From contig NC_073696.1 of NCBI RefSeq assembly GCF_029784165.1, positions 154,292,713 through 154,356,712 on the forward strand: a DNA stretch of 64,000 nucleotides, read 5' to 3'. The position numbers and the translations under genes were made by a program. How positions within the stretch are numbered: the first letter of the stretch is position 1; every line of letters starts with the position of its first letter. This stretch comes from Wyeomyia smithii. Taxonomy: Eukaryota; Arthropoda; Insecta; Diptera; Culicidae. Below the pieces are notes generated by a model that saw only the letters and a list, made by a program, of their open reading frames with translations, was not told the DNA's origin and did no database searches. Positions 45,873-55,624 of the stretch are shown here, piece by piece.

Positions 45873-47294
45873 ATGGATGTAGATCCCTCGCCTCCCGCGC
45901 CACCATCCCCGAACCCCTCTGACCCTGACCCTTCTGTTACCCCCTCCCCTGTTCATTCTTCAGTCCCCCCTCGCCCCAGGCTTTACCCAGACGGAGCCCA
46001 GGGCAGCTATACTGTTTATTTTCGGCCAAAGGCAGGACCGAAATCGAAAAAGTTGAACCTCTTGCAGATTTCTAAAGACCTGACGAAGGAGTACAAGGGC
46101 GTGACCGAAATTTCCAAGGTCCGGCCTAACAAGCTCCGTGTCGTGGTCGGTAACCTGAAAGAGGCCAACGATATAGCTTGCTCTGAGCTCTTCACACGCG
46201 AGTATCGCGTTTACATACCCGCACGAGACGTGGAGATCGACGGTGTCATAACCGATTCGAGTCTGTCCGTCGAGTGTATACTGCAAAGTGCCAAAGGGTG
46301 CTTTAAGAACAAAACGTGTCCCGAAGTAAAGGTGCTCGACTGCAAGCAATTGCGGTCAGCATCGATCATCGGTGGCAAAACAGTATACACTCCGTCAGAC
46401 TCGTTTCGAGTTACGTTCGCCGGGTCTGCACTACCAAGCCACGTCTCGATCCACCGGGTTCGTCTCCCTGTGAGGCTCTACGTGCCCCGCGTCATGAACT
46501 GCCTGAATTGCAAGCAGTTAGGCCATACAGCCGCCTACTGCTGCAATAAGGCACGTTGTGGCAAGTGTGGGGAGTCTCATGCGGAAGATTCTTGCAGTGT
46601 TAACGCTGAAAAGTGTATTCACTGCGGAGAAAATCTGCATGAGCTCTCGACATGTGCGGTGTACATGCAGCGCAGGGATAAAATAAAACGGTCTCTCAAA
46701 GAGCGTTCAAAGCGTTCCTACGCTGACATGCTGAAGAAGACCGTTACCACTTCTCCCGTTACTTCGAACCCCTTCGATCTGTTGTCCTCTGATGAAACCG
46801 ATTCTGACGATTCACCAGCGGGAGCATCTTACGCCAATCCTGGGGAGTCTAGAAAGAGGAAAAATATTTCCTCTCCTAAACTTCCCAGAAAAGGTCCTAA
46901 GATTTCTCAAAAAGAAATGAAAGTTACAAACAAACCAAACAGTGCTGCGGAAAAACCGAAGCAAACTCCTCCTGGGCTGGCAAATTTAAAGTCCCAGAAG
47001 GAGTTCCCAGCACTGCCAGGAACATCTAAAACCCCAGTTGCTCCTTTTACACTCCCAGTTGATGAAACAAACTCTGGATTAGTGAAATTTTCTGACATTG
47101 TGGACTGGATTTTTGAAACTTTCAATGTACCCGATCCAATTAAAATTTTTCTTACAGCATTCCTCCCAACAGTTAGATCATTTTTGAAGCAGTTGACTGC
47201 CCAATGGCCTCTCCTTGCAGCGATTGTATCCTTCGATGCCTTATTCAACTGCGTATATGAAGGATTCTATCTCTGTCTTACAGTGGAATTGTAG
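45873..47294 (+). CDS. ORF1 gag-like protein of LINE E, stop codon lost
   Basis: An uninterrupted 473-codon frame: proline-rich N-terminus (MDVDPSPPAPPSPNP), RPNKLRVVV, REYRVYIPARDVEIDG, knuckles CLNCKQLGH, CGKCGESH and CIHCGENLHEL, then the basic KRSLKERSKRS segment. In LINE D the frame ends GATGCCTAA; here that codon is TTA (47240-47242), so the protein extends about 18 residues to 47294 and overlaps ORF2 by 38 bases. The tail is probably not native. It would be the nucleic-acid-binding coat of the element RNA. Confidence 0.87.
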   Translation: MDVDPSPPAPPSPNPSDPDPSVTPSPVHSSVPPRPRLYPDGAQGSYTVYFRPKAGPKSKKLNLLQISKDLTKEYKGVTEISKVRPNKLRVVVGNLKEANDIACSELFTREYRVYIPARDVEIDGVITDSSLSVECILQSAKGCFKNKTCPEVKVLDCKQLRSASIIGGKTVYTPSDSFRVTFAGSALPSHVSIHRVRLPVRLYVPRVMNCLNCKQLGHTAAYCCNKARCGKCGESHAEDSCSVNAEKCIHCGENLHELSTCAVYMQRRDKIKRSLKERSKRSYADMLKKTVTTSPVTSNPFDLLSSDETDSDDSPAGASYANPGESRKRKNISSPKLPRKGPKISQKEMKVTNKPNSAAEKPKQTPPGLANLKSQKEFPALPGTSKTPVAPFTLPVDETNSGLVKFSDIVDWIFETFNVPDPIKIFLTAFLPTVRSFLKQLTAQWPLLAAIVSFDALFNCVYEGFYLCLTVEL

Positions 47295-50200
47295 AAGTAT
47301 TTTACCAAAAATTGATTCGTTTAAAGTTTTGATAAATAAAAACAAATGCGATGCATTTTCCCTTTGTGAAACTTGGCTTACTTCAAATATTGATCTCAAC
47401 TTCCATGATTTTAATATTATTCGCCTTGATCGAGACACCCCATATGGAGGAGTACTTTTAGGGATTAAAAAGTGCTATTCTTTCTATCGTATTAACCTCC
47501 CCTCGATTCCAGGCATCGAAGTTGTCGCATGTCAAATGACAATACAAGGTAAAGAGCTTTGTATTGCCTCAATATATATTCCCCCCAGAGCACAGGTTGG
47601 GCAACGGCTGCTCTTTGATTTAATAGAACTTCTTCCCTCGCCACGTTTGATTTTGGGAGACTTCAACTCTCATGGCGTGGCTTGGGGTTCCCCATACAAT
47701 GATAACCGCTCCTCTTTAATCTATAACCTTTGCGATGACTTCGACATGACTATTTTAAACAACGGTGAAATGACACGTATCCCGAAACCTCCAGCGCGCC
47801 CAAGCGCTTTGGATCTATCCTTATGTTCGACGTCGCTACGGTTGGATTGCACATGGAAGGTAATCCTCGATCCTCACGGTAGCGACCATCTGCCTATTCT
47901 TATTTCAATTACTAACGGGTCAACTCGCATGCGACCAATTGACATTCCGTATGACCTCACACGAAATGTCGATTGGAAGTTATACGAGGAAATGATTTCA
48001 AAAGCGGTCGAGTCGATTCAACATCATTCACCACTTGAAGAATACAACCTCCTCGCGGGCTTGATTCTCGACGCCGCGTTGCAAGCCCAAACGAAGAAAT
48101 ATCCCGGCGTAACGATCAAAGAACGGCCTCCCACTCCGTGGTGGGACCAAGAGTGTTCGATGTCTACACGCAAAGATCCGACGCGTTTAAGGCCTACCAG
48201 ACGGGAGGTATACCTGGCGACTATTTACGGTATTCGGAGCTTGATACCAAGCTTAAAAGCTTGGCTAAAGCAAAGAAACGTGGATATTGGCGTCGGTTCG
48301 TGAACGAGACGTCGAGGGAGACATCGATGAGCACTCTTTGGAACACAGCCCGAAGAATGCGGAATCGCGTAACGGTCAACGAAAGCGAGGAGTCTTCAAG
48401 TAGGTGGATATTTGATTTTGCCAGGAAAGTATGTCCGGACTCTGTTCCTGAGCAAAATATTGTTCGTGATGCGTCTCCGGGCCACGACGCGATAGAATCA
48501 CCTTTTACGATGGCAGAATTTTCAGTTGCCCTCCTGTCCTGTAACAATAACGCGCCTGGATTAGATAGAATCAAATTCAACTTGTTGAAGAATCTACCCG
48601 GCAATGCCAAGAGGCGCTTGTTGAACTTGTTCAATAAGTTCCTGGAGCAAAACATTGTACCGCAGGATTGGAGGCAAGTGAAGGTGATCGCCATCCAAAA
48701 ACCAGGGAAACCAGCTTCTAATCACAACTCTTATAGGCCGATTGCAATGCTATCCTGTATCCGGAAATTGATGGAAAAAATGATACTCCGTCGTTTAGAC
48801 CACTGGGTCGAATCAAATGGTCTACTATCAGAAACTCAATTTGGCTTCCGCCGTGCCAAAGGGACGAATGATTGTCTTGCGTTGCTTTCAACAGATATTC
48901 AGCTGGCGTATGCTCGTAAAGAACAAATGGCGTCTGCGTTCTTGGACATTAAGGGGGCTTTTGATTCCGTTTCTATTGACATTCTTTCGGGTAAACTTCA
49001 CCGACAAGGATTTTCTCCAATTTTGAACAATTTTTTGCACAATTTGTTGTCCGAAAAGCACATGCATTTTACGCATGGCGATTTGGCAACTTTTCGCATT
49101 AGCTACATGGGTCTTCCCCAGGGCTCATGTTTAAGCCCCCTTCTTTACAACTTTTATGTAAATGACATCGACGAATGTCTGGCAAATTCATGCACGATAA
49201 GACAACTTGCAGACGACAGTGTAATCTCTGTTACAGGAGCCAAAGCTGCCGATTTGCAAGGACCATTGCAAGATACCTTGGACAATTTGTCTGCTTGGGC
49301 TTAACATGCTAGGTATCGAGTTCTCTCCGGAGAAGACTGAGATAGTAGTTTTTTCTAGGAAGCATGAACCTGCTCAGCTTCAAACACAATTAATGGGTAA
49401 AACGATTTCTCAGGTTTTGGTACACAAATATCTTGGTGTCTGGTTCGACTCTAAAGGCACCTGGGGTTGTCACGTGAGGTATCTGATGAAAAAATGTCAA
49501 CAAAGAGTGAATTTTCTTCGTACAATAACCGGACAATGGTGGGGAGCCCATCCAGGAGACCTTATAAGGCTTTACCAAACAACGATATTGTCTGTTATTG
49601 AATACGGGTGTTCCTGCTTCCGCTCCGCAGCAAACACACATTTGATCAAACTGGAGCGAATACAATATCGTTGTCTGCGTATCGCCTTAGTTTGCATGCA
49701 GTCGACCCATACGATGAGTTTGGAGGTTTTAGCTGGAGTACTACCATTGAAAAACCGCTTCTGGAGCCTGTCTTCTCGTATTCTAATCAAATGTGAGGTC
49801 TTGAACCGTCCCGTGATTGAAAATTTTGAAAGGTTAATCGAACTTCATTCTCAAACCCGTTTTATGACATTGTATTTCAATCACATGTCCCAAAATATTA
49901 ACCCTTCTTCGAATATTCCAAATCGTGTCGACTTATCAAATACTTCTGATTCTACTGTGTTTTTCGATACATCCATGATAGAAGAAACTCGTGGAATCCC
50001 GGATCATTTACGCGTGCAGCAGATCCCTAAATTTTTTTCCAATAAATATCGAAACATCAACTGCGACAATATGTACTACACTGACGGATCACTTCATGAT
50101 GGGTCCACTGGCTTCGGTATCTTCAATAACAATTTAACCGTCTCCCATAAGCTCGATAATCCTGCTTCTGTTTACGTCGCAGAATTAGCTGCAATTCAGT

Positions 50201-50922
50201 ACACCCTAGGGATTATCGAAAAAATGCCCACGGACCATTATTTCATCTTTACGGACAGTCTCAGTTCCATTGAGGCTCTCCGATCGATGAAAGATGTTAA
50301 GCACTCTCCGTATTTCCTGGGGAAAATACGGGAACATCTGAGTGCTTTATCCGAAAAATCTACTCAGATTACCTTAGCGTGGGTCCCTTCTCACTGCTCG
50401 ATACCGGGTAATGAGAAAGCGGACTCTTTGGCTAAGGTGGGCGCAACAAACGGTGATATTTATGAAAGACCAATTGCCTTTAATGAATTTTTCGCACTTG
50501 TACGTCAGAATACGATCATCAGTTGGCAAAATGCTTGGACCAGATGGGAATTGGGAAGGTGGTTACATTCCATAATCCCCAAAGTATCGACGAACCCGTG
50601 GTTCAAGGGGTTGGATGTAGGTCGGGATTTCATTTGCGTGATGTCCCGGCTTATGTCCAATCACTATAGATTTGACGCGCATCTCCGTCGTGTTGGGCTC
50701 GGGGAAAGTGGTATCTGTGCCTGTGGTGAAGGTTATCACGACATAGAGCATGTGGTTTGGTCATGCCCTGTACACCGTGACGCCAGGTCTAAATTAATAG
50801 CTTCCCTGCAGGCCGAGGGTAGACAGCCGGCTGTTCCTGTTCGTGATGTCTTGGCGAGCCGTGACCTATCCTACATGTCCCTTATATACGTTTTCCTGAA
50901 ATCCATCCACGCCCCAGTCTAG
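47257..50922 (+). pseudogene. ORF2 of LINE E, two frameshifts
   Basis: It begins MKDSISVLQWNCRS at 47257. One base is missing near 48157 (tgttcgatg against tgctccgatg in D), which moves the frame inside the linker before RT. One extra base near 49307 (cttaacatgcta against ctttacagcta) moves it again just after the RT palm. All catalytic motifs survive: LGDFNSH, FLDIKGAFDSV, QLADDSVI, YYTDGS, FTDSLSS, NEKADSLAK and CACGEGYHDIEH. The last frame ends at 50922. Confidence 0.9.
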
Positions 50923-51300
50923 TCCCGTTCCCCTCCGTCTACACCCAACAAAACGACAAGAACACGTTTGAACCTTAAGCACAAAACCAGCAACCAGACC
51001 CCGCACAATAGAACCAGGACCCAAGGACTACGAGCTTCTGTCCCAACTCACGACATCGTGGCTCAGCAGAACGAATCCATACATGCCATTCGACGATTAT
51101 CAGACGACCATTGAACAACAAAACACTGATTGGAAATCCCATGCTAGTTTTAAGTTAGACTTAATTTCAGCTCGTAGTCGGCAGCGAGGATAAAAAATTT
51201 GCTTTAGTTTTTAAGTCATCAGATATAATTGGCGCCGTTAAACATTAAATTGTATTTGTGCCGTGTCAAATAAATGTTATGTGAAGAAAAAAAAAAAAAA

Positions 51301-51872
51301 TATTAATAATAATAATAATAACAATTATAATAATAATAACAATAATAATAATGTTAATATTAATAATATATATAATTAATTAATTAATAATATATATAAT
51401 GTTAATATTAATAATATATTAATAATAATGATAAAAAATCTAATGTGAATACTTCACCGAACGTCTAAGTCACGACCTCACGGCTGATAGCAGGATCAAT
51501 CGAGTGTCGCCGCAGAACAAACAATGACGATCCAGCTTCGTGTTGTGACACAGTGGCCGTATTCTACACGCGACCTTGTAGATGCCACTTGTAGTTGACT
51601 TCCACTCGCCCGATAGTATGGTGGTCCGTGCTGCTAGCGGGGTAACCGCGGTGCGGGAGAATTGTTCTTGCTGATATATCAGCTGCGTATCAGATCACTG
51701 GCGGGGTAGCCTGCCCCTACCAGTGTGCAGAAGATGTTTCTGCCGATATACTGCAGACTATTGTTATCGCACAGCACAAGAAATAACCGAAAAAAAAACA
51801 CCCGTACGATAACTCGATAACACGGAGATAAACAATTTGCGTCTAATCGAGACGAAAGCAAAACAACGAATG
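51301..51872 (-). other. Detached 5' UTR of LINE C
   Basis: AAT/TAAT microsatellite (51301-51432) and then the 5' UTR seen in A and B (tacttcaccgaacgtctaagtc onward) to the element 5' end at 51872. It is separated from the rest of LINE C by D and E. Confidence 0.9.
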
Positions 51873-51928
51873 AAGATCAATTTTAGTTTTCTGTAATTTT
51901 CGTATTAATCCTGACTGGGAAAAAACAT

Positions 51929-52418
51929 ATGACCAAGAGAATGGTGAGTTTGGTAGTAATTTGCGATTTTCTTTCGGGATAGTCATTTCAACTTGTTTAA
52001 AAACGAATTCCGATATTTTTAGGCTAGCGCAAATACTTTGGGAGAGTCGTTCAAGAAAGTTTTAGAATGTCATGGCCCAGTACCTGCAGTAGTATGGGAT
52101 TTCCTTATGAATACAGGATACCATAGCTACGTGGCTCTCCGTTCAATGACCGACGACGATTTAAATATGCTGGAAAAGCAACAAAAACTACTTCCAGGTC
52201 ACCGTTCGGCATTATTAGGGTACCGCAAGTTGGTTCAAGAAAATTACTGGACTACATTGGAGAATAAATCTGCAGCACAATCAACCAAAAACCACTGTAT
52301 AGCTAATTCAAAAAGGACACCTAATGCGCCTAATGTGCTTACTGCGGAGGAGATTTCCAAGTTGTCTGAACGATTTAAGGAACGACTTATTCAATGGTTG
52401 ACACATGAAACCGACTGA
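51929..52418 (+). CDS. Small two-exon host gene, uncharacterised family N-terminal module
   Basis: Exon 1 (51929-51943) is ATG ACC AAG AGA ATG followed by GTGAGT. Exon 2 (52023-52418) follows a tttttag acceptor in phase and runs to TGA. The predicted protein has 137 residues. A helical region (VVWDFLMNTGYHSYVALRSM, DDDLNMLEKQ) and a LPGHRSALLGYRK motif resemble the N-terminal module of a dispersed arthropod gene family of unknown function. A basic linker and amphipathic C-terminus follow. No membrane segment or signal peptide. The C-terminal modules of the family are not present downstream, so it is either a short paralogue or truncated by the LTR insertion at 52475. Its leader is interrupted 39 bp upstream of the ATG by the LINE C block. 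Confidence 0.6.
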
Positions 52419-52474
52419 ATTCCCAGAACTTTAAGGCTGGCAAATGCTGCGGCAGAGCAGGCCCTATTTCTGGT

Positions 52475-53665
52475 ATCGCAGGGTCGGCTAGCTACCAGGT
52501 AATCAAGGAATTAAAGAACAAGAACCAAGAACTTTCACTATTCTAATTTTATTTCGTATAATTGTGGCGTGTGCGTGTGTAATCACAAATGATGGTGTGG
52601 CGTGTAACGTTTACTCACTACTTTTGCTGCTAAGGCTGCGCAGGAGTCCTCTCGACTGCGCAACCCGATTCCGAACCGGTACGAGACGGCAAGCGGATGG
52701 CGGATAGCGGGAACCCAGTTATCTCGAACCGCATCTTGCAGGCGTCTTCCCTTCTTGACGTAATCGGCCTGACCGCGGCTGACCGCAATGGCCAAAACCG
52801 AGCGAGGACCCTCCTTAACGCTTAGGACATAATGTCCGAGGGTGTCGATGCTCCTTTACGGGTTAGGCGCGGAACTTTTCCAGGTTCGCGGGCCGAACCG
52901 TGTGCTGCGCAATTCTTCTGTAGCTGCGGGCCAATCTGCAAACGCACTACCGGTAGCCCCAAGGGGCGGGGGGGTCCAATCGTTGGTTTAACTCACTGAA
53001 CAGCACACGGACGCCTGGTGTATAAGAAAAGCTCCCGAGTCTGCAAGTCCACTTCCTTTTATAGTCTCAGAAAGTCCGCCAGTTCCCTCCAATAGTTTTG
53101 CGCTTAATTTGAATCTTCATTTTTGAAGCAGTTTGCGCCATGCTGAGCCCCGCCTCATCGACCAAACAGCGATTTATGTTGTTGCAGCGGCATTCGTTCC
53201 TAACTAATGTGCTTATGTTTTGTATTGGAGAGAAACGTGAAGGCTCGAAACATGCAAACAAATATTTATATACAAAAAAATTAAGAATTGTAGCCAACGG
53301 TTACACTATCCACCACTCCCATGAAAAAAAGTGAAACCACGAAGTTATTTTGTATTTTTTTAACGAATTTAACTACTCTATAAAACCATTTTAGCTTGAC
53401 ACAATTCGTGATTTTGCTTATTATAGATGTATTATAAAAAAACTTAATAGTACAGTACAACTTTGCACAACGCGCGAAAACACAATAAATCTCTTTTACA
53501 CATATTCTAGATAAACCAATAATTTTAATTAACTGAAAATTTCATACAAATAATACACACAGTATTAATTATTATAATACAATCGAATGAAAATATCATA
53601 TTTAAAAATATTTACAAAATTAGTTTACAACCCTATTTACATTTATATACACCACTTTGCCAACA
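52475..53665 (-). mobile_element. Probable solo LTR (Bel-Pao-like)
   Basis: On the minus strand it starts TGTTGGCAAAGTGG (53665). It has an AT-rich part, a TATAAAAGG box near 53060, a GC-rich transcribed part and an AATAAA signal near 52548. CTGGT flanks it at 52470-52474 and 53666-53670. The far end reads ...GCGAT and not the expected CA, so the right border is uncertain. No internal coding sequence adjoins it. Confidence 0.5.
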
Positions 53666-54001
53666 CTGGTCAGGAAATGTTACCAACTATCGCATCGGGT
53701 TTAACTCCGCCTGTTACGATTCTCTTGGTTCAGTTTAGCCTTTACGAATAGACTTGAATTATTGAGAACTGTAGCAGAGGGTCCAAAGCCCCTGTAAAGG
53801 AGGATGGTTGCAACAGCTCTTAACCATGGCTGTTGCGTAAAATCCAATGGTTAAAACCCCTAAGCTAAGGTGTTATGCGCCCCGTGCCGATGGATGACGT
53901 GGTGAGGGGGGTTTAAGAAATACCCAGCCTCTAACGGAGCCTGTGGAGTACCAGGGCACCCTTCACAGTAATTAGCCCTTACTGCATCACGCGGGTCACT
54001 G

Positions 54002-55624
54002 ATGCAGCGGACTCTTCTTTACCCAGCGACTCGTGGGAATTTTATGAACGACAAAACTTCACAAAATTCGGCCACCGGCAGCCTTTCTTTGCCGGAACCC
54101 ATGGACTTATCGGAGCGTAGTCCAATAAAAACAAACGCACCGGGCAGAACGGAGGAGATGGAGCATGAGGATGATTTCAACCTCGACAGCGAATCGCTGG
54201 ACGGAGGACCCTCGGCTTCATACTTAATCCTACTTTCTCCACAAGGGAATGACGAAAGTCAAATGGACTTAGTTCCCGGTCCACAGACAAGGCCCGATGA
54301 CGAAGGGAAACCCGAATCATCGGCACCCTTTGTCAAGCGACTTTCAAATGCGCAAAGGCGGCGACTGAGCAAAAATCTTCGCTCCGGTCTCTCGTACGAA
54401 GAAGCCAGGAAGCTGGCCCTCCTTCCAACAGAGCAGCCTGCTCAATCGAACCAAGTTGCCGTCTAGCGACAGCGGTCGGACGACTTGGTGTCACCAAACA
54501 CCAGTACTAAGTGTCCACAGCCTAAAAAACTGCGGAACGGCACTGGTTTGGGGTCATCGGGTTCGAAGCCGCTCCCGAAGGCCACATATAGGGACATGGT
54601 GGGAGCTATAAGCCTTGCGGTTACTTCTGCTACCCACCCCAGCTCCCTACTCACAACGGACCAGTTTCAGGCTGTCCGGACCTCCATCCTCGATCACATT
54701 GCGGACCAGGAAAGTCCAACCACCAAGCCCAAGTTTAACGGTTGCCATCTAAAAAATGGCTTCCTGCAACTTGCCTGTGCCGACAACGACACAGTGCAGT
54801 GGTTGGAAAGGGAGGTACCTTCTCTCGTACCATGGGAGAGAGCACAACTTCGTGTATACCACATGAAGGATCAGCCGAAGGCCAGACGGTATGTCGGTTA
54901 CTTCGCGGACAGTGCGAACTCTCCGGACGAGAAGATTCTTCGTTCACTCCAGAATCAGAACGACCATCTCTCTACCAAAATGTGGCGAGTCTGTAACCGC
55001 AAATTGGTAAAGACCTTGGTCGAACTAGTTCTGGATATTGACGAAGAATCGGCCAAACTCGTTGAGAGTAGAAATTATGAACTGCACTACGGTTTCGGCA
55101 AAGCACGCATCCGAAAGGTAAGCGGAAGGCCGAACGTCACAGGCGGGAAAGACTCCGTCGCAATGTCAGGGAAGGTACGTGCGGGTAACTCCTCCGGGAG
55201 TACTCTGCCACCACCCAGGCAAAACGATCCTGCGAATAGGCTAAAGGTTCGCGTGGGAAACTCTTCCGGGAGTGCCCCACAACCACCCAAACGCAACCCT
55301 GCGATTGGGAAGGTACGCGCAGGATGCTCCCCCGTGAGTGCCCTGTCACCACCCAAAAAACGCAACCCCGCGGCTGCTCGGACGGTTCCGCCGAAGACTC
55401 GCAAGAGTGTGAAGCATCAACCACCGAAAAGTCGCACCCCCCGGAGTCAAAAACCGCCACAGTGTGCGCGACGACCTTCTGTTGCCAATCGACTGCTGCA
55501 ACCGAAGCCGAACAGTGAGGAAGAGCAACTTCCATCAACCAGCCAAACCGCTGTTGGCAGCCGTCAGCCAATACCAGGATCATCTTCCGATCCGGACAAA
55601 GACGGCAACTTCACTGCAAAGTGA
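54002..55624 (+). pseudogene. ORF1 of the LOA-like LINE, one in-frame amber codon
   Basis: The frame from 54002 (MQRTLLYPATRGN; the native start may be MNDKTSQN or MDLSERSP further in) is interrupted once by TAG at 54464-54466 and then continues in the same frame to TGA at 55622-55624. The central part (FQAVRTSILDHI, FNGCHLKNGFLQLACAD, VPSLVPWERAQLRV) matches the DUF4780-type region of LOA ORF1 proteins. The C-terminus is very basic and repetitive, with VRAGNSSGS-type units recurring three to four times. No zinc knuckle is visible. Expected role: RNA binding. Confidence 0.72.

Larger units (their letters stand above)
45426..51300 (+). mobile_element. I-like non-LTR retrotransposon E (second subfamily)
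   Basis: It starts CATTCTGTGCCGAAC at 45426, 11 bp right of D's target duplication, and ends in poly-A at about 51287-51300. TATTAATAAT flanks it (45416-45425 and 51301-51310). It is very similar to LINE D in ORFs and 3' UTR (ggcgccgttaaacattaaat). It landed in the same microsatellite after D. Confidence 0.92.
34004..51872 (-). mobile_element. I-like non-LTR retrotransposon C, interrupted by LINEs D and E
   Basis: The 3' end is at 34004 (complement: ...GTGTCAAATAAACTATTTT) and the 5' end at 51872 (CATTCGTTGTTTTGC on the minus strand). An 18-bp duplication flanks it: AAGATCAATTTCAGTTTT (33986-34003) and the same with one change at 51873-51890. The element's own DNA is 34004-39566 and 51301-51872, about 6.1 kb and the same length as LINE B. 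The gap is filled by LINEs D and E inserted into its 5' UTR microsatellite. Its ORFs are heavily damaged. Confidence 0.92.

Noticed and set aside
53067..53334. Short frames in the AT-rich part of 52475-53665 as host exons
   Set aside because: They fall inside the probable solo LTR and show no exon signals.
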